A stretch of 6,340 nt of DNA from Deltaproteobacteria bacterium. GTDB taxonomy: Bacteria > UBA10199 > SBBF01. Below, one piece after another: positions 1 to 5,784 of this stretch (position 1 is the stretch's first letter; each line of letters starts with the position of its first letter). The stretch is taken from positions 1 through 6,340 of the forward strand of contig JACQOY010000118.1 in the NCBI GenBank assembly GCA_016207765.1, read 5' to 3'. The notes beneath the pieces were generated by a model that worked only from the letters and a program-made list of their open reading frames with translations, had not been told where the DNA came from and did no database searches. The translations under genes and the position numbers were made by a program.

Positions 1-2
1 GA

Positions 3-32
3 CTTGGAGAGTCCCACTCAACCGGGACCAAG
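3..32 (+). promoter_or_regulatory. Imperfect hairpin in the leader of the TonB-dependent receptor gene
   Basis: CTTG (3-6) can pair with CAAG (29-32), and GTCCC (11-15) with GGGAC (24-28). This gives a nine-pair stem with a four-base bulge (GAGA on the 5' side) and an eight-base loop. No T-run follows, so it is not a standard intrinsic terminator. It lies about 45 bases before the first ATG of a BtuB-like receptor. Such genes are often controlled by a cobalamin riboswitch, so this could be the 3' end of a regulatory leader whose aptamer lies before the window. The conserved cobalamin-box core is not visible here, so that reading is speculative. Confidence 0.25.
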
Positions 33-78
33 CAGGGAAGATACGATTAAAAACTTAATAATTATAAATAGTTAGAAT

Positions 79-2178
79 ATGGATAAAAATTGTCTTGGGC
101 CTATGGTGGGTTTGGTTAAGAATTCATCCATGCAAACAACTCTTAAGCTGTTTTTTCTGATTTTCATCAGTACCGGCTTTTTATCTCTTCCCCTTCAGGC
201 GAAAGACAAAAAAGAGGCTGAAATCGAGGAGGTCGTCATCAGCGCCAACAAGATTGAACAACCACTCGAAGAAGCAACCGTCACGATCGACCGCATCACC
301 AGCCGGCAGATGGAAGACCAAAAAGCGGACAGCGTGCCCGATGCGTTGAGGGATATTTCGGGTCTGGATGTCAACTCGAGAGGCCCCCAAGGAGAAGACA
401 TTGACTTCCGCCTTCGGGGCTCCGACCGGGATGAGGTGTTGCTCCTCCTGGACGGCATTCCCATCCACTCCACTTCCGAGGCCAAAGCCGATTTTCTCGA
501 TCTCCTCCCCGTCGAGCATATCGAGAGGATCGAGGTGCTGAAAGGGTCGCAGAGCATTCTTTACGGGTCCGATGCCGTCGGAGGGGTCATCAATATCATC
601 ATGAAGCGGGGCCGACCGGGAAAAAATTTCTCGTTCAAATGGGAGGCGGGAAACTTGAGTACCTTCAGGGAAACAGCCGGCGGATCGGGAGGAAACGACA
701 ATACCCAAATCTTCGCCGCCTTTTCCCGCGCCGATTCGGGAGGACGCGGCCCCAACGACTTCTTAAGCTCCAATGCCTTTACCGGTGTTTTTACGCACCA
801 TGTAAACGACGATTTCATGGTTGAACTCGGCGCCAACCTTCTGGTCTCCGATCAGGAGCTTCGCAAAGACCAGATCATCACCTTTTCTGCCGACGGGAGC
901 ATTCACGATTATGTGGTCAACGATTCCAATTCCGAGCGGCGGTTTATCGTCACCACCGATTTTCTCAAGGTGGAAAACAGATGGAACGGGATTTACGACA
1001 CAAAAATCACCTACGGTTTCAACTTTATCCGTGAACGCATTCTGAACTCCAATGCGGGGGATGCGCCGGTGGATGAAACGGGAACAGCCCTGACCACAAA
1101 CTCAAACCATTTTCGTTCCCACTCCTACCGCCACGATCTCGACTTTTTGAACAACATACGGGTGTTCAATGACGAAAAACGGCGGATCGAGAACCTCTTT
1201 CAGGCGGGATTCGCGATAACGGCGGAGCATTTGAGTTTCATCTCGAATTCACTGGAAGGGGATGTCGGCGCGGGGCTCCCCTTTTCCACCTCCTACCCCA
1301 CTCCCGGCTCCAAGGCCAACCGGCAGAATTACGCCGTTTATTTTCAGGATATCTTCAACTGGAAGGATTTCACGCTGACCGCCGGCATGCGCTACGACAA
1401 CAATTCCACATTCGGGGAGGAGCTTTCGCCCCGCGCCTCGGCGGCTTATCACATAAAAAAGACCGACACGAAAATCCACGGAGCCTACAGCGAAGGGTTT
1501 CACGCCCCCATCATTTCGGATTTTTTCGACTTCACGGTCGGCGGAGCGGTGACCTCGATCCCCATCAAGGGGCAACAGGAACTCTCGCAAAGTTATGAAG
1601 CGGGGGTGGATCAATATCTGTGGGACAGAAAAATTTTCGCCCGGGCGGTCTGGTTCTTCATCGACTATGACCGTCTGCTCGATATCGCGCAGGCCGTCAA
1701 TGACGCAAGCTCGTGGGGAATCGAAACTGATATCGGCGTCAAACCGTTCGAGTGGCTGGAATTCGGCGGCAACTACACCTACAATCGGACCCACAACGAT
1801 GATGATGGAACCGAATTGACCATGCGCCCGCGCCACCGCCTGAACGTGCATACAACGGTCAAACCGCTTAAAGGGTTGATCCTTCGGGCCGATGTGAACC
1901 GCGTTTCTTCCCGGTTGACCCCCGGCACAATCAGCCTGACACTGGGTGATTTCCCCGTCGTCTTTTTCGACTCGGCCAACCGGTCGGACAGCCTGGTCGC
2001 CGGCCATGTAAATCTCGACCTTGCGGCAAGTTATTCGATCCCCCACAAAATCAGTTGGATCAAGGACTGGGAGGTTTTTGCCCGGGGGCAAAACCTCCTG
2101 GACGATGAATACGAGGAAAGCTTCGGGTACGACATGCCGGGGATTCAGGTGTATGGGGGGACAAAAATTGATTTTTAA
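79..2178 (+). CDS. TonB-dependent outer-membrane receptor, BtuB/CirA-like
   Basis: This is an outer-membrane gated channel that imports a scarce ligand (a cobalamin, siderophore or similar chelate) into the periplasm using TonB-ExbB-ExbD energy. Numbering is from the ATG at 79 (699 residues). A hydrophobic signal peptide spans about 22-41 and ends LSLPLQA before KDKK. A TonB box EEVVISA follows at 50-56, comparable to DTLVVTA in E. coli BtuB. The plug domain covers about 60-177, with RLRGSDRDEVLLLLDGIP and the typical RIEVLKGSQSILYGSDAVGG stretch. The rest is a 22-strand-type barrel ending in a terminal Phe (GTKIDF), as outer-membrane proteins do. The start is uncertain: ATGs at 79, 103 and 130 are all in frame and none has a good Shine-Dalgarno. 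The start at 130 (MQTTLKLFF...) gives the most ordinary signal peptide. The ligand cannot be told from sequence; similarity of plug and C-terminus suggests the BtuB group, but no vitamin B12 genes are in view. Confidence 0.93.
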   Translation: MDKNCLGPMVGLVKNSSMQTTLKLFFLIFISTGFLSLPLQAKDKKEAEIEEVVISANKIEQPLEEATVTIDRITSRQMEDQKADSVPDALRDISGLDVNSRGPQGEDIDFRLRGSDRDEVLLLLDGIPIHSTSEAKADFLDLLPVEHIERIEVLKGSQSILYGSDAVGGVINIIMKRGRPGKNFSFKWEAGNLSTFRETAGGSGGNDNTQIFAAFSRADSGGRGPNDFLSSNAFTGVFTHHVNDDFMVELGANLLVSDQELRKDQIITFSADGSIHDYVVNDSNSERRFIVTTDFLKVENRWNGIYDTKITYGFNFIRERILNSNAGDAPVDETGTALTTNSNHFRSHSYRHDLDFLNNIRVFNDEKRRIENLFQAGFAITAEHLSFISNSLEGDVGAGLPFSTSYPTPGSKANRQNYAVYFQDIFNWKDFTLTAGMRYDNNSTFGEELSPRASAAYHIKKTDTKIHGAYSEGFHAPIISDFFDFTVGGAVTSIPIKGQQELSQSYEAGVDQYLWDRKIFARAVWFFIDYDRLLDIAQAVNDASSWGIETDIGVKPFEWLEFGGNYTYNRTHNDDDGTELTMRPRHRLNVHTTVKPLKGLILRADVNRVSSRLTPGTISLTLGDFPVVFFDSANRSDSLVAGHVNLDLAASYSIPHKISWIKDWEVFARGQNLLDDEYEESFGYDMPGIQVYGGTKIDF

Positions 2179-2183
2179 TGTGG

Positions 2184-2227
2184 GGGCAGGTTGCCCTGCA
2201 GGGAGGGCGGCCACGAGGCGCCGCCCC
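2184..2227. repeat. Pair of GC-rich hairpins between convergent genes, REP-like
   Basis: Two adjacent palindromes fill the gap. In the first, GCAGG (2186-2190) pairs with CCTGC (2195-2199) around TTGC. In the second, GGGCGGC (2205-2211) pairs perfectly with GCCGCCC (2220-2226) around an eight-base loop. The layout resembles the short dispersed palindromic repeats seen in many environmental bacterial genomes, where GC-rich hairpins sit between genes and end in CCCCTAC-like flanks. The TAG stop of the response regulator (bases 2227-2229 on the complement) lies exactly at the edge of the second hairpin. It could help end transcription from both sides, but neither side has a T-run. Copy number elsewhere in the genome is unknown. 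Confidence 0.45.
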
Positions 2228-3633
2228 TATGCCCCTTTCGCCGCCGCTCTTCTCTGCACAATCACCGGGCGCAAATCGTAGTGCTTGATCTTGTATTCCA
2301 GCGTCTTCCGGTGAACGCCCAGCCGCTCGGAGCACTTGATCTGGTTCCAATTCTCTTTTTCCAGAATCCTCAGGATAAAACTCCGTTCAAACGCCGCTGT
2401 CGCCTCCCCCAGCACATCCCCTTCGACGGCCCTTTTTTTCAGCGCATCAAAATCGTTCACCAGATATTCAACGGGAATATCCCCCTCGGTGATCGTCGGC
2501 TTTTCCGAAAGGGCAATCAGCCGCTCGATCAAGTTTTCCAGCTCTCGGATATTGCCCGGCCACGAGTAGTGTGAAAGGACCGAAAAAACCAGATCGGACA
2601 TATCCTCTACCTGCCGGTTGAACTTTCGATTGTACTTTTCAATGAAGTAGCGGACAAATTCGGGAATGTCCTCGAGACGCTCGCGGAGCGGCGGCAGATG
2701 AATCCGCACGACATTAAGCCGATAAAACAGGTCTTCCCGGAATTTGCCCTCCTTGACCGACTGTTCCAGATTGGCATTTGTCGCCGCAATGATCTTCACT
2801 TTGACGGGAATAAGATTGTTCCCCCCCACCCGCTCGATCACCTGCTCTTGAATGGCCCGTAAAAGTTTCGCCTGAAGGTCAAACCGTAAATCACCGATCT
2901 CATCCATAAACAGGGTCCCCCCATCGGCCAGCTCGAATTTTCCGTAGTGCAAGCGATGCGCCCCGGTAAACGCCCCTTTCTCATGGCCGAAAAGGGTTGA
3001 TTCGAGAAGCTCCGCCGGAACAGAGGCAAGGTTTAACGCCACAAACGGCGCTTCCCGGTTGCTGGAAAGGTAATGAAGCCTTCTGGCGATCAATTCCTTC
3101 CCCGTTCCCGACTCACCGGTCAACAAAACATTGGCCGGCACCTTGGCGGTCCTCTCGACGATCTCGTAGATTTTCCGCATCTTGGGGCTGTGGCCGGCTA
3201 CAAACCCGTTTGCGACCATCTTGTCCATCTCCGATTCGAGGTAGAGAATTTTTCTTTTGCGGAGAAATTTTTCCAGCGCGTTGTTGACCAGGTTTTTAAG
3301 CTCATCGGGATCGAATTCCTTCCCGATGAAATCGAACGCCCCCAGGCGAATGGCCTTGACGGCAAGCGTCACCTGCTGGCTGGAGGTGACCACAATAATC
3401 TCGATATCTTCATTGATCTCTTTGAAGAATTTCAGCAAATCCATGCCGTCTCCGTCGGGCAGACCAAGGTCGAGCAGAACAATCTGGAAATCCTCCTTGC
3501 GAGCCGCGGCCCGGGCCTCGTTGCAGTTGGTCGCCTTGACAACCGTGAAGTCGCCCGAAAGGATGGTGTCCAGCAGGCTTAAAATGGAGGGGTCGTCATC
3601 GATGGCGAGAATTTTGTACCTTCGGTTTTCCAT
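2227..3633 (-). CDS. Sigma-54-dependent response regulator, NtrC family (receiver, AAA+, Fis-type HTH)
   Basis: This is a cytoplasmic transcription activator: phosphorylation of the receiver should release the AAA+ ring, which remodels sigma-54 RNA polymerase. Numbering from the ATG at 3633 gives 468 residues. The receiver spans about 5-120 with acidic triad DDD 12-14, phospho-acceptor D55 (VLLDLGLPDG), T83 and K105. The AAA+ domain has Walker A GESGTGKE 173-180, an intact sigma-54 contact loop GAFTGA 220-225, Walker B LFMDE ending at 245, sensor ATNAN 284-288, the arginine-finger region FREDLFYRLN from 298 and WPGNIREL 358-365. A Fis-type helix-turn-helix lies about 425-454 (NQIKCSERLGVHRKTLEYKI). 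An in-frame ATG at 3669 would add 12 residues. I prefer 3633 because it puts the phospho-Asp at 55, as in NtrC, and because a possible promoter covers the upstream ATG. Neither start has a clear Shine-Dalgarno. The proline usually following the receiver lysine is Glu here (GKEF). It follows the kinase gene after 59 bases and is probably its target. Its regulated promoters are not recognisable in this window. Confidence 0.95.
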   Translation of the reverse strand: MENRRYKILAIDDDPSILSLLDTILSGDFTVVKATNCNEARAAARKEDFQIVLLDLGLPDGDGMDLLKFFKEINEDIEIIVVTSSQQVTLAVKAIRLGAFDFIGKEFDPDELKNLVNNALEKFLRKRKILYLESEMDKMVANGFVAGHSPKMRKIYEIVERTAKVPANVLLTGESGTGKELIARRLHYLSSNREAPFVALNLASVPAELLESTLFGHEKGAFTGAHRLHYGKFELADGGTLFMDEIGDLRFDLQAKLLRAIQEQVIERVGGNNLIPVKVKIIAATNANLEQSVKEGKFREDLFYRLNVVRIHLPPLRERLEDIPEFVRYFIEKYNRKFNRQVEDMSDLVFSVLSHYSWPGNIRELENLIERLIALSEKPTITEGDIPVEYLVNDFDALKKRAVEGDVLGEATAAFERSFILRILEKENWNQIKCSERLGVHRKTLEYKIKHYDLRPVIVQRRAAAKGA

Positions 3634-3650
3634 GGGATTAAAACTGGTTG

Positions 3651-3679
3651 ATAGTAGTCCTGGAATCATAAAGCGTCAA
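3651..3679 (-). promoter_or_regulatory. Possible sigma-70-like promoter for the response regulator
   Basis: Read on the minus strand, TTGACG (3674-3679) is followed after exactly 17 bases by TACTAT (3651-3656), matching the -35 and -10 consensus at five and four of six positions. Transcription would begin near 3644, about 11 bases before the ATG at 3633, and would exclude the alternative ATG at 3669. A second TTTGAC copy lies 17 bases upstream (complement of 3692-3697), overlapping the kinase stop codon. The match is moderate and chance is possible. The gene may instead be expressed only by co-transcription with the kinase. Confidence 0.3.
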
Positions 3680-3692
3680 ATCAAATTCCCTG

Positions 3693-4856
3693 TCAAAGGG
3701 GAAGATTGATCCAGAAGGTGCTCCCCAATCCCTGCTCGCTTTCCAGCCAAATACGGCCATTGTGGGCTTCGACGGCCAGCTTGCAAAACGTCAAACCCAA
3801 ACCGGCCCCGCTGTAATTTTTCAACTTGTCCTCCCGCACCTGGGCGAATTTTTCAAAGATTTTTTCGTGGTATTTTTCCGGGATTCCTTTCCCCGAATCC
3901 TTCACCCAGAAGGTCCACTTTTTCTCCGCCTTGTCGAGGATTGTGCCCATGATGATTTTGCCCCCCTCGGGAGTATGATTCAGGGCGTTTGTCACCAGAT
4001 TGGAGAAAACCCTCTCCATCAGATCCGGATCGATCGACAATCTGACGTTGATCATGGCGCTTAAGATGAGCCTGATTTTTTTCAATTCGGCCAGAGACTC
4101 GTAGGAGGAAACTATTTTTTCCAGAAAGGGCGCCATATCGAAAGGCAGGCGGTTCAAGAGCAATTTTCCATTTTCAAGACGGTTGATGTCGAGAAAACAG
4201 TCGATCATCCGCAACAATCGGCCGCAATTGTCGCGAATGTCCTTTAAACCCTTTCGGCTTTCGTCATCAAACATCTTTTCCTTCTTCAGTTCCAGGAGCT
4301 CCGCATTGCCGCAAATGACGGCAAGCGGATTTTTCAGATCGTGAACCAGAAGCCCGACCAAATCATCTTTCAGTTTTTGCAGTTCGTGGAGTTGTTTGTG
4401 CCGTTTTTGAAGAAGCGTCTTTTGGGCTTCAAGCCGGTCGTGATACATTTTGCCCTTAAGTAGGGATTGAACGCGGGTGAGAAGTTCATCATGAACAAAC
4501 GGCACCGAAATAAAATCGTCCGCCCCCGCCTGGTTTCCCCGAATGCGGTCGGCCGGGTCGCACAAGACGCTCACCAAAAGCACCGGGATGTAACCCAGAG
4601 AGGCGCTCTTTTTCTTGATGGCCTTGCAGATATCGTACCCGCCGGCTCCAGGAAGCATCACATCCAACAAAACAAGGTCGGGAGGATTCTCAAAAACGGC
4701 ATTCAAAAGTTTCTCTCCACAATCAAAAGGGGTGATATCGTAGCCGCATTGCGCGAGCAGTGTATGAAGAAACTCCCGCTGGGACGGATCATCATCAACC
4801 ACATAAAGTCGCGCTTTTCGATGAACCGAAGTCACCGGTTCCAACAAATCGGGCAT
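3693..4856 (-). CDS. Soluble histidine kinase with N-terminal receiver domain (REC-HisKA-HATPase)
   Basis: This is a cytoplasmic sensor kinase that should autophosphorylate on His and pass phosphate to the adjacent NtrC-type regulator. Numbering from the ATG at 4856 gives 387 residues. The receiver covers about 14-134 with DDD 21-23 and phospho-acceptor D65 (LVLLDVMLPG). A charged, probably coiled-coil helix at about 135-168 links it to the dimerisation domain, whose H-box LLVHDLKNPLAV carries H172. The HATPase domain has N-box NLVTNALNH 286-294, G1 box DSGKGIP 320-326, F-box IFEKFAQV 333-340 and G2 box GAGLGL 350-355, so catalysis looks intact. There are no transmembrane segments and no PAS, GAF or HAMP domain. 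The receiver is unusual: where GADDFLTKPF is expected it reads GADDFISVPF, so the conserved lysine is Val118. The frame is open to an ATG at 4916, but that codon lies in the -35 box of a good promoter. The ATG at 4856 has GGAGG six bases upstream and is the likely start. Confidence 0.93.
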   Translation of the reverse strand: MPDLLEPVTSVHRKARLYVVDDDPSQREFLHTLLAQCGYDITPFDCGEKLLNAVFENPPDLVLLDVMLPGAGGYDICKAIKKKSASLGYIPVLLVSVLCDPADRIRGNQAGADDFISVPFVHDELLTRVQSLLKGKMYHDRLEAQKTLLQKRHKQLHELQKLKDDLVGLLVHDLKNPLAVICGNAELLELKKEKMFDDESRKGLKDIRDNCGRLLRMIDCFLDINRLENGKLLLNRLPFDMAPFLEKIVSSYESLAELKKIRLILSAMINVRLSIDPDLMERVFSNLVTNALNHTPEGGKIIMGTILDKAEKKWTFWVKDSGKGIPEKYHEKIFEKFAQVREDKLKNYSGAGLGLTFCKLAVEAHNGRIWLESEQGLGSTFWINLPL

Positions 4857-4860
4857 GTTC

Positions 4861-4868
4861 TCCCTCCC
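4861..4868 (-). promoter_or_regulatory. Ribosome binding site of the histidine kinase gene
   Basis: On the minus strand GGGAGGGA is followed by GAAC and then the ATG at 4854-4856. The GGAGG core is six bases from the start codon, which is near-ideal spacing. It selects this ATG over the in-frame upstream ATG at 4916, whose preceding bases show no comparable signal. Confidence 0.8.
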
Positions 4869-4887
4869 AGTCAACCCAACGACAACA

Positions 4888-4916
4888 ATTATAAATTTCC
4901 TGAGGGAAAGAAACAA
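4888..4916 (-). promoter_or_regulatory. Sigma-70-like promoter of the histidine kinase gene
   Basis: On the minus strand TTGTTT (4911-4916) and a perfect TATAAT (4888-4893) are separated by exactly 17 bases. Transcription would start near 4881, giving a leader of about 25 bases that contains the strong ribosome binding site. This would let the kinase, and perhaps the regulator, be expressed independently of the trp genes. The -35 box matches the consensus at only three positions, so an activator may help. Confidence 0.6.
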
Positions 4917-4928
4917 TCAATAACCGGA

Positions 4929-4945
4929 TATTTATCGAATAAATA
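4929..4945. repeat. AT-only perfect palindrome upstream of the kinase promoter
   Basis: TATTTAT (4929-4935) and ATAAATA (4939-4945) form a perfect seven-base inverted repeat around CGA. It sits about 15-30 bases upstream of the -35 box, a usual place for an activator site or an AT-rich UP-like element. With no GC pairs and no T-run it is unlikely to be an intrinsic terminator for trpA. The region is AT-rich, so a chance palindrome is possible. Confidence 0.3.
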
Positions 4946-4974
4946 ATGAATTGGGGACTGGATAAATTTTTAGC

Positions 4975-5784
4975 CTAAAGAACTTTTCTTAAAGAAGAGA
5001 CAAAACGGGACACTTTTGGAAAGAGAGAAGAACCGCCCTTTTTCGAGGCGATGATTTTGACCAGAGCCGACCCGACCACCACCCCGTCGGCAATCTTGGC
5101 CAGCTCGCGTGCCTGCTCCGGCGTGGAGATGCCGAAGCCGACCGCCAGAGGGAGTTTTGTGTGTTTGCGGATTCTTTTCAGTTGATCGGAAATTTCCGCG
5201 GCGGGAGCCCCGCTGGCGGTGACTTTCAGTTTGGCGCCGGTAACGCCTGTAAGGGACACATAGTAAATAAAACCCGACCCGTTTTTCGCCGCCTTGACGA
5301 TTCTCCCCTCGTCGGAAGTGGGCGCAAGAAGATGGATGAGATCGATTTTGTTTTTCCTCAACGCCTTTCTTAAACCTCCCGCCTCTTCGGGCGGAAGATC
5401 GACAATCAGCACCGCATCCACTCCCGCAACGAAGGCGCACGAGGCAAAATTTTCCTCTCCCATGATGAAAACAGGATTGTAGTAGCCCATCAGCAAAATG
5501 GGGATTTGTGATTTTTTGCGGACCTTTTTGACAAGAGAAAGAATTTGTTGAAGGGTGACCCCTTTTTTAAGCGCCCGTTCGGAGGCCTTTTGAATCACCG
5601 GGCCGTCCGCCATCGGATCGGAAAAGGGCACTCCCAGTTCAATAATGTCGGCGCCGGCCTTCTCCAGAACGGCGACAAGCTTCTCCGTTGTTGCCAAATT
5701 CGGGTCTCCGGCGGTGATGAAGGGGATAAGCGCCTTTCTGCCCTCCCTTTGAAGTCGCTTGAATGTTTTGGAAATACGGCTCAC
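4975..5784 (-). CDS. trpA: Tryptophan synthase alpha subunit
   Basis: TrpA is the cytoplasmic TIM-barrel subunit that cleaves indole-3-glycerol phosphate to glyceraldehyde-3-phosphate and indole. The indole is channelled to TrpB. The protein is 269 residues, the usual length. It carries the family signature [17 protein letters not shown] at 49-65, with the catalytic acids Glu49 and Asp60 at the same numbers as in the enteric enzyme. The phosphate-binding and loop segments are also present: PFITAGDP 21-28, the SLTGVTGA loop ending at 184, GFGIS 216-220 and VVVGSALV 235-242. The start codon is GTG (complement of 5782-5784), overlapping the trpB stop as GTGA, so translation is likely coupled to trpB. 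No GC-rich terminator follows the TAG stop before the kinase gene 118 bases downstream. Confidence 0.98.
   Translation of the reverse strand: MSRISKTFKRLQREGRKALIPFITAGDPNLATTEKLVAVLEKAGADIIELGVPFSDPMADGPVIQKASERALKKGVTLQQILSLVKKVRKKSQIPILLMGYYNPVFIMGEENFASCAFVAGVDAVLIVDLPPEEAGGLRKALRKNKIDLIHLLAPTSDEGRIVKAAKNGSGFIYYVSLTGVTGAKLKVTASGAPAAEISDQLKRIRKHTKLPLAVGFGISTPEQARELAKIADGVVVGSALVKIIASKKGGSSLFPKVSRFVSSLRKVL

Noticed and set aside
1..45. Complete cobalamin or TPP riboswitch before the receptor gene
   Set aside because: Only short stretches vaguely resemble the 3' ends of these aptamers. The conserved cores are not visible and most of any aptamer would lie outside the window.
40..68. TATAAA at 63-68 as the -10 box of the receptor promoter
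   Set aside because: No acceptable -35 hexamer lies 16-18 bases upstream. The stretch is simply AT-rich, and a promoter before the window is equally likely.
1249..2214. Long 321-codon open frame on the minus strand under the TonB receptor
   Set aside because: It lies wholly antisense to a convincing receptor gene, has no recognisable domain, and starts inside the palindromic repeat. It is explained by codon bias of the sense gene.
2205..2226. GC hairpin as a standard intrinsic terminator
   Set aside because: The stem is good, but neither strand has a T-run after it. It is kept only as a palindromic repeat with possible terminator-like effect.
2765..2785. TGGCA-containing stretch as a sigma-54 promoter
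   Set aside because: It lacks the GG-N10-GC spacing and lies inside the regulator coding region.
4970..5440. 156-codon minus-strand frame overlapping trpA
   Set aside because: It is an out-of-frame shadow of trpA with low-complexity Arg/Gly-rich translation and no family resemblance.
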